A stretch of DNA of 31,508 nt from Neptuniibacter sp. (GCA_030149405.1 JASBRM010000044.1:1-31508); one strand, 5' to 3'. Shown: positions 7,425 through 15,631, counted from the first letter of the stretch. The notes: generated by a model from the sequence alone, not told the origin. Program-made: numbers and translations.

Positions 7425-7430
7425 TTAATT
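7341..7430 (+). other. attC recombination site of cassette 2 (partly degenerate)
   Basis: R'' ACTTAAC (7341-7347) fits the consensus; R' GTTAATT (7424-7430) differs at one base. L'' AATGTCAAT (7351-7359) and L' CTTAAATG (7413-7420) pair imperfectly, with the unpaired C again at the expected place. The interior holds two hairpins: GGAAC+CAAAAGC pairing with GCTTTTG+GTTCC (7361-7389), and GGCGC-TCCG-GCGCC (7397-7410). Confidence 0.72.
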
Positions 7431-7648
7431 TCCTCGCCACTAGCAGCTGCGAAGCAGCGTTCTCGCTACTCGTAGCTGCGCCTCGCGCAGCGTCCTCCCT
7501 CCAACCAACTCACTCCAGCCCCCAATTACCCTATTAACCTTGACCTACTCCTAAGCCGATTCCTATTTAACCCTCCCCCAGATCTTGGCATAATGCGCGG
7601 CATTCATATCGTCCCACCGATATCATCAATTCAAACCGGAATAATACA
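7431..7648. other. Cassette right border and ybiT upstream region
   Basis: No gene. Bases 7431-7492 contain a diverged tandem duplication, each half with a small hairpin: GCTGC-GAA-GCAGC at 7446-7458 and GCTGCGC-CTC-GCGCAGC at 7475-7491. It may be remnant cassette-site DNA. Nearer the gene, CATAAT at 7589-7594 with TTTAAC 17 bases upstream is a weak promoter candidate for ybiT. A second weak candidate is TTGACC (7540-7545) with TATTTA (7564-7569). Confidence 0.5.
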
Positions 7649-9238
7649 TTGCTAACCACAGCCAATATCACCATGCAGTTTGGCGCTAAGCCACTTTTTG
7701 AAAACGTTTCAGTTAAATTTGGCGAAGGTAATCGCTACGGCCTTATCGGGGCCAATGGCTGCGGTAAATCTACTTTTATGAAGATTCTGGGTGGTGATCT
7801 TGAACCCTCCTCCGGTAATGTTTCTAAAGACCCTAACGAGCGCATCGGTAAGTTGAAGCAGGATCAATTCGCCTACGAAGAGTTCAGCGTGGTTGATACG
7901 GTGATTATGGGCCATGAAGAGCTGTGGGCCGTTAAATCTGAACGTGATGCGATCTATGCCAAAGCTGAGATGACCGAGGAAGATGGCATCCGTGCGGCGG
8001 AACTCGAGGGCGAGTTTGCTGAGATGGATGGCTACAGCGCAGAATCCCGTGCCGGTGAACTGCTTCTCGGCGTGGGTATTCCCATTGAGCAACATTTTGG
8101 CCCCATGAGTGAGGGTGCACCGGGCTGGAAGCTGCGTGTTTTATTGGCACAGGTTCTTTTTTCTGAACCGGATATCATGCTGCTCGACGAACCTACCAAC
8201 AACTTGGATATCAATACGATCCGCTGGTTGGAAGGCATTCTCAATGAGCGTAACTGTACGATGATCATCATCTCCCATGACCGTCACTTTCTTAACAGTG
8301 TCTGCACCCATATGGCGGATCTGGATTACGGTTCTCTGCGTCTCTACCCGGGTTCTTATGATGAATATATGACTGCGGCAACACAGGCCCGCGAACGAAT
8401 GCTTGCCGACAACGCAAAAAAGAAAGCGCAGATTGCTGAACTACGTACCTTTGTCAGCCGTTTCTCTGCTAATGCGTCTAAGTCTAAACAAGCTACCTCT
8501 CGTGCACGCCAGATCGATAAGATTCAGTTGGAAGAAGTTAAACCTTCCAGCCGTCAGAACCCGTTTATCCGCTTTGAGCAGGCCACTAAACTGCACCGCC
8601 TCGCCCTAGAAGTTGAAGGCTTAAGTAAAAGCTTTGATGAACCTCTGTTTAAAGACCTGAACCTGATGGTTGAGGTGGGTGAGCGCATTGCAATCATTGG
8701 TCCCAACGGCATTGGTAAATCCACGCTGCTTCGTTGTCTTGTAGGTGATCTTGAACCGACTGCCGGCGAGATCAAATGGTCTGAGAATTCTGAGCTGGGG
8801 TATTACGCTCAGGATCACGCCGCTGATTTTGAAGAAGACAAAAACCTATTGGACTGGATGGGTCAATGGGGCAAAGAAGGTGATGACGAACAGGTGATCC
8901 GTGGCACTTTAGGTCGTCTCCTCTTCTCTCAGAAAGAGATTGATAAGTCCGTTAAGGTTATTTCAGGTGGTGAGCAGGGACGTATGCTGTTTGGCAAGAT
9001 CATCCTGCAACGTCCTAATATCATGCTGATGGATGAGCCGACTAACCATTTGGATATGGAGTCGATCGAGTCCCTCAACCTGGCACTTGAAAACTATGCG
9101 GGCACCCTGCTCTTTGTCAGTCACGATCGCGAGTTTGTATCTTCATTGGCAACACGCATTATCGAACTCACACCTAACGGTATCGTTGATTTCCGTGGTA
9201 GTTACGATGACTACCTGAAAAGTCAGGGTGTCGAGTAA
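7649..9238 (+). CDS. ybiT: ABC-F ATPase, YbiT-like
   Basis: A soluble protein of 529 residues with two ABC domains and no membrane segments, co-linear with E. coli YbiT (530 residues). Walker A sites are GANGCGKST (about 32-40) and GPNGIGKST in the second half. Signatures are the degenerate [10 protein letters not shown] typical of YbiT and a normal ISGGEQGRM. Walker B regions are [11 protein letters not shown] and [10 protein letters not shown]. The charged linker [19 protein letters not shown] is the ABC-F P-site interaction motif region. ABC-F proteins act on ribosomes, here probably as a translation factor rather than a resistance factor. TTG 7649 is chosen because it restores family length and the N-terminus; ATG 7673 would delete the first strand. 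The ribosome site is weak (CGGA). Confidence 0.92.
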   Translation: MLTTANITMQFGAKPLFENVSVKFGEGNRYGLIGANGCGKSTFMKILGGDLEPSSGNVSKDPNERIGKLKQDQFAYEEFSVVDTVIMGHEELWAVKSERDAIYAKAEMTEEDGIRAAELEGEFAEMDGYSAESRAGELLLGVGIPIEQHFGPMSEGAPGWKLRVLLAQVLFSEPDIMLLDEPTNNLDINTIRWLEGILNERNCTMIIISHDRHFLNSVCTHMADLDYGSLRLYPGSYDEYMTAATQARERMLADNAKKKAQIAELRTFVSRFSANASKSKQATSRARQIDKIQLEEVKPSSRQNPFIRFEQATKLHRLALEVEGLSKSFDEPLFKDLNLMVEVGERIAIIGPNGIGKSTLLRCLVGDLEPTAGEIKWSENSELGYYAQDHAADFEEDKNLLDWMGQWGKEGDDEQVIRGTLGRLLFSQKEIDKSVKVISGGEQGRMLFGKIILQRPNIMLMDEPTNHLDMESIESLNLALENYAGTLLFVSHDREFVSSLATRIIELTPNGIVDFRGSYDDYLKSQGVE

Positions 9239-9249
9239 TTTTTAAAAAT

Positions 9250-9277
9250 GGGGGTAGATATGGATCTGCCCCTTTTT
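9250..9277 (+). terminator. Intrinsic terminator after ybiT
   Basis: GGGGTAGAT (9251-9259) pairs with ATCTGCCCC (9264-9272), with one T-G wobble and an ATGG loop, then TTTTT (9273-9277). An A-run before the stem could make it work in both directions, although no gene converges here. Confidence 0.85.
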
Positions 9278-9642
9278 GATTCACTTGAGTCATTCCCATT
9301 TTATCTCGCCTTCTCTTTGCCCCTCTTCTTATACCTGATATTTATGATGCGCTCGTCGCCTCCATCAAGCCGAAAATGTTAACGACCTTCCCAGAGATAG
9401 ATCTGGTTTGAAGTTAAGTACTCCAAACACCTCTTGTTAGATAGCCTGTGCGACTATGCTCAGGCTCACTATTACAGTCTGCCTGAAAATCCCGCAGCTA
9501 TTGGGAATCTTCTCTGCCACTCTGTTGAGGATCAAACCTAAATCTTATAACCGTGCAATTGATCTGAATTAATACTGAAAACCCACAGTTATCCCTATCA
9601 ATGCTTTAATTTAGACATATGTGAACGTTACAAGGTGAACTG
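9278..9642. other. Intergenic region between ybiT and the Na+/Pi transporter
   Basis: No complete gene. A plus-strand frame at 9401-9541 is open for 46 codons, lacks an ATG and ends in TAA. Its composition looks coding-like (for example DYAQAHYYSLPENPAAIGN), so it could be a decayed gene fragment, but I do not recognise it. AAGGTG at 9632-9637 is the ribosome site of the next gene. Confidence 0.4.
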
Positions 9643-11229
9643 ATGGCTGACTTTGCAATTGTTGTCGGTGGCTTAGGCATATTTTTGCTCGGCATGATTG
9701 TCATGACGGATGGGCTTCGTCAGCTTGCCGGTAAAACCCTTAAAGCCTCACTATTAAAGTTTACGAACAGCCCTGTATCTGGTGCCTGCATGGGTACCGT
9801 TTCAACCGCGATTCTCCAATCATCCAGCGCCACCACCGTTGCCACTGTAGGTTTCGTCAACTCTGAGCTGATGAGCTTTCATAATGCTCTGGGCATCATT
9901 ATCGGTGCGAATCTGGGAACCACTATTACCGGCTGGATTGTGGCACTGGTTGGTTTTAAGTTAAAACTTGGCATTCTGGCCTTACCCATCATTTTCATCG
10001 GATCAGCACTGCGGCTTTTCACTTCTGGCAAAACAGCTTCTGCAGGTCTTGCGTTAGCTGGCTTCGGCTTAATCTTTGTTGGTATCGGTACTCTTCAGGA
10101 TGGTATGAGCACCTTACAATCTGTGGTGAGTTTTACGCACTTTGCAGGTGATACCTTAGCCGGAAGATTGCAACTTGTAGGTCTGGGAATTTTATTCACC
10201 ATCATCACTCAATCTTCGAGTGCAGGCGTAGCTGCAACAATTACGGCATTATTTTCGGGTTTGATCTCATGGCCTCAGGCAGCAGCTTTAATTATAGGCA
10301 TGGATATCGGAACAACAGTGACCGCAGCCATGGCAACAATCGGTGCCAATGTTTCAGCAAAACGTACGGGCTTTTCTCATGTAATTTACAACCTTGTGAC
10401 GGGCATTGTGGCCTTTATGATGATTGGTCCATTTATGAACCTGCTTGAGTATTCCGCGCCGGGCATTATCCAAAATGAAGCCGAACTCAGCCTTGTGGCA
10501 TTCCACAGTAGCTTTAACTTCCTCGGTGTCGTGTTAATTCTTCCTTTTACTCATCACTTCGCCCGGTTTATAGATTCATTAATCCATAACCAGCCTTCTC
10601 GATTTACCAAGGGTTTAGATGAAAGTTTGCTGGATGAGCCTCATCACTCCATGTCCGCTGTACAACACTCAATAAATGAACTTTACAGATCACTCATTAT
10701 TTGCATGGAGCGGCAGTTGATCACATGTGTTTCAGAAGAAAATTTATACTCACTTGCAGAAATCCAGAAGGCACTGGATGAAACCCATTATTTCCTGGAT
10801 CAGATTACCACTAAGGAATCGGATGAGCTTTTACGCCTGAAGGCATTACTCCGCGCTATGGATCACCTGCAACGCCTACATGAACGACTTGATGAAGAGC
10901 TGGACAGATGCATTATCGCCAGGCAGTCATCAGAGTTAGAACCCATATGTAGACTACTTCGCAATGTGATTCTTGGCACCCACCAATCCTTTGAAAGAAA
11001 TGAATGGTACAGAGCACAACAACAGGCTCAAAAATGCCTTAAAAGCATCGAGTTATTGCTCCCCAGATTACAGGAATCCGTAACCGAAAAAACAGCGCTC
11101 GGAAAAGCTGATGTGCCAGAAGCCACAGCAGAACTGGAAGCCATTCGTTGGGTTTACAGAGTGAGTAAGCATATTGCTGTGATCAATCATTCACTTCATG
11201 AGGCCTCAATAGCTACCTCAAAGAACTAA
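9643..11229 (+). CDS. Na+/phosphate cotransporter with PhoU-like C-terminal domain
   Basis: A 528-residue membrane protein of the Na/Pi-cotransporter (NptA/YjbB, SLC34-like) family. The two inverted repeats each contain the QSSS signature: QSSSATT at 59-65 and QSSSAGV at 190-196. GANLGTT (88-94) and GMDIGTT are the paired downstream motifs. About 300 residues of transmembrane helices are followed by a soluble helical region (about 330-520) resembling PhoU, common in bacterial members. E. coli YjbB mainly lowers internal phosphate, so the direction here could be export or import. ATG 9643 follows AAGGTG by five bases. Together with pit at 629, the window has two unrelated phosphate carriers. 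A linked pho regulon cannot be shown, since no convincing Pho box was found. Confidence 0.88.
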   Translation: MADFAIVVGGLGIFLLGMIVMTDGLRQLAGKTLKASLLKFTNSPVSGACMGTVSTAILQSSSATTVATVGFVNSELMSFHNALGIIIGANLGTTITGWIVALVGFKLKLGILALPIIFIGSALRLFTSGKTASAGLALAGFGLIFVGIGTLQDGMSTLQSVVSFTHFAGDTLAGRLQLVGLGILFTIITQSSSAGVAATITALFSGLISWPQAAALIIGMDIGTTVTAAMATIGANVSAKRTGFSHVIYNLVTGIVAFMMIGPFMNLLEYSAPGIIQNEAELSLVAFHSSFNFLGVVLILPFTHHFARFIDSLIHNQPSRFTKGLDESLLDEPHHSMSAVQHSINELYRSLIICMERQLITCVSEENLYSLAEIQKALDETHYFLDQITTKESDELLRLKALLRAMDHLQRLHERLDEELDRCIIARQSSELEPICRLLRNVILGTHQSFERNEWYRAQQQAQKCLKSIELLLPRLQESVTEKTALGKADVPEATAELEAIRWVYRVSKHIAVINHSLHEASIATSKN

Positions 11230-11312
11230 TTGATCACTGAACGAAGATAAGCACTTGCGCCATGCAACAGAGCGTTTTACATTCGATGAAATTTATTTCA
11301 GAAGGATAAAAG

Positions 11313-11615
11313 ATGTACATTGCAATGAACCGCTTTCGTATTACTTTAGGAAAGGAAAACGATTTCATCGAAATCTGGAAGAATCGTGACACTTTTCTGG
11401 ATGAAGTTCCTGGATTTAAACAATTTAATTTACTGCAAGGCCCGACAGACGAAGAATGTACTCTTTTCACGTCTCACAGTATCTGGGAGTCAGAGGAAGC
11501 GTTTATCGGCTGGACTAAGTCTGAAGCATTCAGGAAAGCGCACGCAAATGCTAAACCTGCAACAGGTATTTATCTGGGCCCACCGAAATTTGAAGGATTT
11601 AAAGCGGTTCTTTAA
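11313..11615 (+). CDS. ABM-fold monooxygenase, IsdG/HmoA-like
   Basis: A 100-residue ferredoxin-like (antibiotic biosynthesis monooxygenase) protein. Asn6, Trp67 and His77 fall at nearly the same positions as the Asn/Trp/His catalytic triad of IsdG and IsdI, the staphylococcal haem-degrading enzymes. This supports haem breakdown with iron release, or haem-dependent stress protection as proposed for HmoA. The segment PGFKQFNLLQG and the W-S-x-E-A-F pattern are also family-like. ATG 11313 follows GAAGGA (11301-11306) by six bases. No haem uptake genes or Fur-like operator were recognised nearby, so the haem link rests on the residues alone. It is 83 bases downstream of the Na+/Pi gene and is ended by a strong hairpin. 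Confidence 0.75.
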   Translation: MYIAMNRFRITLGKENDFIEIWKNRDTFLDEVPGFKQFNLLQGPTDEECTLFTSHSIWESEEAFIGWTKSEAFRKAHANAKPATGIYLGPPKFEGFKAVL

Positions 11616-11623
11616 ACGTAAAA

Positions 11624-11653
11624 AAAGCGAGTGAACACCACTCGCTTTCTTTT
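11624..11653. terminator. Bidirectional intrinsic terminator
   Basis: A 10-bp perfect stem AAAGCGAGTG (11624-11633) / CACTCGCTTT (11639-11648) with an AACAC loop, preceded by an A-run and followed by CTTTT. It lies between the plus-strand monooxygenase gene and the minus-strand Roadblock operon, so it can end both. Confidence 0.88.
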
Positions 11654-11692
11654 AAGAAAAATTAAGCAGATTTAAAACAGCAATTAGCGCTG

Positions 11693-12055
11693 TTAGAGAA
11701 TTTTACCGATCGCTTCAGCTGCCCTTTTCACATCCAAAAAGATCAGGCCTAATCTGGCATTTGGCTTAGCAACGACGGTTAGAACTGAAGTGTCATTCGC
11801 ATGGGTCATCAAAATATAACCCTGCTCACCTTTAACCAACACCTGCTCTAGCTCTCCGCGTGAAAGCTCATCAGCTGTTCGTTCGCCCAAAGAGAGCATT
11901 GCAGCACTCATTGCACCTACCCGGTCTTCGTCCAATCCTGCCGGAAGAAGGGCTGCGATCATCAGACCATCTGTTGAGATGACTGCGGAAGCTTCTATCT
12001 CTGCTGAGGTTCCGTTTAAGTCACTCAAAATGGAGGTCAACATTTCTGAGCGCAT
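11693..12055 (-). CDS. Roadblock/LC7 domain protein (MglB-like)
   Basis: A 120-residue single-domain Roadblock/LC7 protein. The pattern of a helix (MLTSILSDLN), then ASAVISTDGLMIAALLPAGLDEDRVGAMSAAMLSLGERTADEL, then GYILMTHANDTSVLTVVAKPNARLGLIF fits the family well (strand-strand-helix-strand). These proteins dimerise and act as regulators or activators of small GTPases such as MglA, or as scaffolds. No GTPase gene is seen in the operon or window. ATG 12055 follows AAGGAG with seven bases of spacing, and the same GGAGTTAATTT string precedes the upstream neighbour gene. It is the last gene of a four-gene minus-strand unit. Confidence 0.85.
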   Translation of the reverse strand: MRSEMLTSILSDLNGTSAEIEASAVISTDGLMIAALLPAGLDEDRVGAMSAAMLSLGERTADELSRGELEQVLVKGEQGYILMTHANDTSVLTVVAKPNARLGLIFLDVKRAAEAIGKIL

Positions 12056-12117
12056 AAATTAACTCCTTTACTTTAAGGGGCAATCAGTTAACAAATAACT
12101 GTATTAAATAAACTGGA

Positions 12118-12750
12118 TCAATAATCCAAATAACGCCGAGCTAACACACTGATGAGATCAACATAGTTATTCTGGTTCAGTTTTGGCATCTCATCAATCA
12201 CCAGAATAAATCTCTGATGGCCTAAATGAATAACCCAGAATCCAACCTGGCTTAAACCCACCGGGTCTAGTAGGCCCCATGACTCACCCATCAAACCTAA
12301 TCGCTGGTTAAGCAATAGGCTGTGACGTTCATGTAATGAGCTGAGGTCAGCAGCCAATGCGCAAAGCTCTTCAGCCGCTTCATCTTCATAGCCGATTGAG
12401 CCCAAACAGAAGCCGTGGTGATCTGCCAGTGCTGCTTTACCAACATTGGATAAACCAGATAACAGTTCAGGCAACAATGACTCAACTGAACCTGTTACCA
12501 GCTCATTAGGTGTTTCCACAAGTTCTATGAAGTTTTTCTCGGCCAGCTTTTCAAACATTGCTTCAGCGTCATGTTCCTCCAGACCCGTGAGCTTTTTAAC
12601 AAGCTGGGGGCTATAGGGCAGAGCCACCTCAGAGCTGAGCAACAGTAACAACATTGCTCTTGCATCGTCTGGCTCCGAACCTACCGTGGCATAAAATGCA
12701 CCCGCCGGGCAGATTTGAATATAACGCGTATGACTTTTTTCACTGGTCAC
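12118..12750 (-). CDS. Uncharacterised protein, possible winged-helix plus Roadblock-like domain
   Basis: 210 residues, no firm family. The N-terminal part (about 30-78, with YSPQLVKKLTGLEEHDAEAMFEKLAEKNFIEL) has the shape of a winged-helix: a helix pair followed by a hydrophobic wing. The C-terminal half (about 108-210), beginning ADHHGFCLGSIGYEDEAAEEL and ending in VLARRYLDY, is compatible with a divergent Roadblock/LC7 fold: a strand with a GF/GS turn, a long helix, then two hydrophobic strands WVIHLGHQRFILVID. GTG 12750 follows CGGAG with seven bases of spacing. It lies between the degenerate-receiver gene and the clear Roadblock gene, so a heterodimer with the latter is possible. All functional statements are inference. 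Confidence 0.55.
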   Translation of the reverse strand: MTSEKSHTRYIQICPAGAFYATVGSEPDDARAMLLLLLSSEVALPYSPQLVKKLTGLEEHDAEAMFEKLAEKNFIELVETPNELVTGSVESLLPELLSGLSNVGKAALADHHGFCLGSIGYEDEAAEELCALAADLSSLHERHSLLLNQRLGLMGESWGLLDPVGLSQVGFWVIHLGHQRFILVIDEMPKLNQNNYVDLISVLARRYLDY

Positions 12751-12785
12751 AAATTAACTCCGAAACTCAATTTCTAAGGTCAGTT

Positions 12786-14087
12786 TCAATCCTGAAACCA
12801 CCCCAGGGAAAAAATACCTGACATAAATGCAAACACAAACCGTTGAGGTATTCCTAGTATGCCAACCACATCGGCTGCCGAAAGCTCTCTCCCTGACCAC
12901 AGTTCGGCAATCTCCTTCCCGTGTGGGATTGGGAGAAAGTACTCAAAATCTGGTTGTTGTTTTAACTGGTAAGACTTGTGCGGATCAATACCATTAAATA
13001 AACGTCCACGAGCAGTCCATATAGCAACTTCCCAGATTAACGATTCTACATCCTGATCATATAACCTTTCACCAGCGTCTGCATGAAACTCTTCAAGCTC
13101 TTGTAAAGATAGTTCACCAAAACCAAATTTGGTTAAAGCCAACTGGTTCATAAAGTCGGTCGAGAACGAAAAGATAAATCTCTGAGGGTCTGCCGTTACC
13201 AGCATCGTTCCTGGTAAGCCAGTTATTTCAACATCTTTGTTGTTGTTTTGAGAAAGCTGCACAGCCTCGTGGACTTTATCAATCAACATGCCCTCGGTAT
13301 TTACAAAGACGCGTCGAAGTTCCTCAGGTTTGTTGATATCAACATCAGGAAGATTGCCACAGCTTTCCAGAACCAGAGAATCGGCAAGGTCCTGACTGAT
13401 TTTTTCTGGCTTTTCAAATCTGAAAGCGGTTTTCTTGGGTTCTTCTTTAGCAGGTTCTGTAAAATCCGGTTTCACTGCCGCTTTGGTGTCATCCGTGATT
13501 ATCACTGGCTGGTTGAGTTCAAGCTCTTCGCTGTTATCTCCAGCGGAGTTCCCGAGATTGCTTTCTATATTCTGTACCAGGCGGTCTGCAGCGCTTAATG
13601 CCAGATCCCCTCGCATTAATTTTTTCTTCAGCGCTTCTGCCTGACGCTTCCTAACCAACTCGCGGCTCTGGTAAAAGTCCAGATTATCTAAATTAACAAA
13701 CAAACGATCATCTGAAATTTCATCAGCTTTTTGATCTGACTGTGTATGGTCTGCTTCGTTGTACGCTGTACTTATTAATTCCAGAAGATCTTCAGAGCTA
13801 TGGGGCTTCTTAAGAATGTAAAAGCCATCCCAATCGAGATCACGGATACTGATTACAATACGGGCTTTATCGTTGTACTTTTCTGTTAACGATTCTTCAA
13901 GCTCTTGCAGAGAAAGGGGTTGGTCACCATTTATAACCACAACATCTGCATAGGCAGGATCAACCAGGTCATTAACGCCAGAACCAATGAGGCAATACTC
14001 CAACATCGCCAAATTTGGCCCAGAGAAACCCTCCAGAGCGACTTTAACGATCTGGTCGGCTTTATTATTCTTTTCTCTTGACCCCAT
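12786..14087 (-). CDS. Uncharacterised protein with degenerate receiver-like N-terminus
   Basis: 433 residues. The first ~115 residues look like a response-regulator receiver that has lost its chemistry. The strand ADVVVIN ends in Asn53 where the phospho-acceptor Asp is expected, ARIVISI supplies Ser80 in the Thr/Ser position, and YILKKPHSSEDLLELI has the Lys-Pro of strand five. The early acidic pair is missing. A charged low-complexity linker follows (about 120-240). The C-terminal ~190 residues form a separate domain that ends in a helical segment (GRELSAADVVGILGIPQRFVFAFMS) resembling a winged-helix reader. There is no transmembrane segment. Its neighbours are a Roadblock protein and two orphans, so a phosphorylation-independent signalling or adaptor role is a reasonable guess only. 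Confidence 0.55.
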   Translation of the reverse strand: MGSREKNNKADQIVKVALEGFSGPNLAMLEYCLIGSGVNDLVDPAYADVVVINGDQPLSLQELEESLTEKYNDKARIVISIRDLDWDGFYILKKPHSSEDLLELISTAYNEADHTQSDQKADEISDDRLFVNLDNLDFYQSRELVRKRQAEALKKKLMRGDLALSAADRLVQNIESNLGNSAGDNSEELELNQPVIITDDTKAAVKPDFTEPAKEEPKKTAFRFEKPEKISQDLADSLVLESCGNLPDVDINKPEELRRVFVNTEGMLIDKVHEAVQLSQNNNKDVEITGLPGTMLVTADPQRFIFSFSTDFMNQLALTKFGFGELSLQELEEFHADAGERLYDQDVESLIWEVAIWTARGRLFNGIDPHKSYQLKQQPDFEYFLPIPHGKEIAELWSGRELSAADVVGILGIPQRFVFAFMSGIFSLGWFQD

Positions 14088-14117
14088 TGTTACCGCGACC
14101 CTCTTCCTGTGAGACGA

Positions 14118-14579
14118 TTAATGAAGACTCAATGGCTGAAAACGACCGTTGATCAAAACTGAGTACTTGGTGGAAAGTTGCTTCAACTTGCTTAGATCCC
14201 CACTTTCAATCACCGACTGAATAATCTCTTTTACTTCCGGCTTCATAACTGAACTGGCCTGAGCAAATAAACGTTTGCGCAGTGTTAAGCCATTGTTGCC
14301 CAGTACCAATAAGAAATCCACAAATGCACCCTCTACAGCATCACTGTCAAAACAAGCTACAGAGAGATAAATTCGTTTAGTATGTAATTTGAGCTCATCA
14401 GGGTGCGCAGCAACCATGCGGGTAAAGTGATATAGAATCCTCTTCCCCTGCTTGCCACGATAGATCAGATACCTCGGGTGCTGAGCGTCAAAAGCAGCCT
14501 GAATCCGGGCAGTATTGTTACTGTCAAATTCGGTATGCAGGTTCCACTCAGATATCGAGTCTCTATTTTGAGGGTCCAC
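14118..14579 (-). CDS. Uncharacterised small cytoplasmic protein, first gene of Roadblock operon
   Basis: 153 residues, mixed alpha/beta, no signal peptide or membrane helix, not recognised. A basic stretch RYLIYRGKQGKRILYHFTR (about 36-54) precedes a helical segment rich in Leu (VDFLLVLGNNGLTLRKRLFAQ, about 87-107), and the C-terminus has LSKLKQLSTKYSVLINGRF. It starts with GTG at 14579, four bases after a perfect AGGAGG, the best ribosome site of the operon. It lies 30 bases upstream of the degenerate-receiver gene and probably heads the transcription unit. No function is proposed. Confidence 0.6.
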   Translation of the reverse strand: MDPQNRDSISEWNLHTEFDSNNTARIQAAFDAQHPRYLIYRGKQGKRILYHFTRMVAAHPDELKLHTKRIYLSVACFDSDAVEGAFVDFLLVLGNNGLTLRKRLFAQASSVMKPEVKEIIQSVIESGDLSKLKQLSTKYSVLINGRFQPLSLH

Positions 14580-14979
14580 TTTGCCTCCTAGCAGATAATC
14601 CCAGCACTACTTCAAGCGGATCAAACAATTGTTTAAGCCTATATAAAACACATTTAACTCTATGAATCAAAGTAAAAATCCATAGATTGACTACCAAAGG
14701 TTTAGATTCCTGATTCTATAAAGAAATCTCCGATTACAATAAAGATAGCTTAAATAAAAAAGAACTATCAGGTTTAGCCTAAACTATTGTTCTAAGGATG
14801 GTAGAGAGATATCCCTGTGAAGCTGATTTCAGGTAAAGAGAGGCTGCATAATTCGCATTTAGATCCTTTGTTCCCAAATGGGTACCAACATCTCAGCGAT
14901 ATCGAATCCTTTCATAATTTATTAGATAAAACATCAATCAGCTTTTTTTGATGCGCATGAGGCGCTACCAACCCCTAAC
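14580..14979. other. AT-rich intergenic region with a possible tiny ORF
   Basis: This region should hold the minus-strand promoter of the Roadblock operon. TTGATT (plus 14665-14670) with TATATA (14640-14645) is a weak candidate with 19-base spacing. On the plus strand, a GTG-initiated frame at 14817-14951 encodes 44 residues but has only a poor ribosome site, and I do not call it a gene. Otherwise nothing was recognised. Confidence 0.4.
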
Positions 14980-15579
14980 TTAACCCATCCAGCGCTCAAT
15001 GACGCCTCGGACCCACTGCACATCTTTGTGACCAAACCAGCTGTCTAACACCTCAAACTGATTATCAAAAATAAACCAACTAGGCGTTCCCTGAAGATCA
15101 TTATTCAGAAATGTCCTGCCAGTTCTGGCCAGCGGTAGCAGCCGCTGGTCTATAACATCACAAAATTTACGCCTAATTTTAGGCGGAAGAAGTTCCCCTT
15201 CTATTTGCGCAAGGACAACATTATTTAACTCAGATAGTTTTTCACTTTGTACAAAATAATCCATGACTACCGGAGTACTGATCTTGTATGGCAGTTTCTT
15301 ATATCCCAGCCTTTCAAAGTATCTTTGGCTTGCCTGGGTCAAAGCACCCTGCTCCAACAATAAGCGCGTATTGTGAATATTATTCAGTCCGAACTCTTCA
15401 AACGCAGTCGACACTGCAAAGGCATTAATTTGCGGGTATTCAGTCACAATTGAATTTAAATCAGGTAAAGCCTTTGATAAACAGCCGGGGCAGTTGACTT
15501 GAAATACCAGCATTAGATTCAACTCTTTGAGTGCGCAATCGCCCTGTAACGTATCACCCAGCTGCAGATCTAATTTCAT
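14980..15579 (-). CDS. Thioredoxin-fold protein with CPGC motif
   Basis: A 199-residue cytoplasmic protein with a thioredoxin-like fold. The redox pair CPGC is at residues 30-33 after the hydrophobic strand LMLVFQVN, followed by the usual helix SKALPDLN. A GTPSWFIFD segment near residue 165 supplies the expected cis-proline and last strands. Between them lies a helical insertion of about 100 residues, larger than in thioredoxin. No signal peptide is seen. Start choice: ATG 15585 abuts the TGGAGG ribosome site with no spacing, while ATG 15579 sits six bases away, so the latter is used. It is a likely thiol-disulphide oxidoreductase or peroxiredoxin-like protein. Its position downstream of cysB, beyond a strong terminator, may be incidental. 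Confidence 0.75.
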   Translation of the reverse strand: MKLDLQLGDTLQGDCALKELNLMLVFQVNCPGCLSKALPDLNSIVTEYPQINAFAVSTAFEEFGLNNIHNTRLLLEQGALTQASQRYFERLGYKKLPYKISTPVVMDYFVQSEKLSELNNVVLAQIEGELLPPKIRRKFCDVIDQRLLPLARTGRTFLNNDLQGTPSWFIFDNQFEVLDSWFGHKDVQWVRGVIERWMG

Positions 15580-15631
15580 ATCCATCCTCCAGAAAAGTTA
15601 TGAATAGAGTATATGCAAATATCTAAGGCAT

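Noticed and set aside
7524..7530. AATTACC considered as the R'' box of a third cassette
   Set aside because: One mismatch to the required AATTAAC, no gene between it and 7425, and no downstream GTTRRRY partner.
13248..13644. Two plus-strand frames of 116 and 69 codons
   Set aside because: Antisense to the linker of the degenerate-receiver gene, with no ribosome site or recognisable domain.
14817..14951. 44-residue GTG-initiated plus-strand frame
   Set aside because: Poor ribosome site, no homology recognised and no terminator. It was left as a remark in the intergenic entry.
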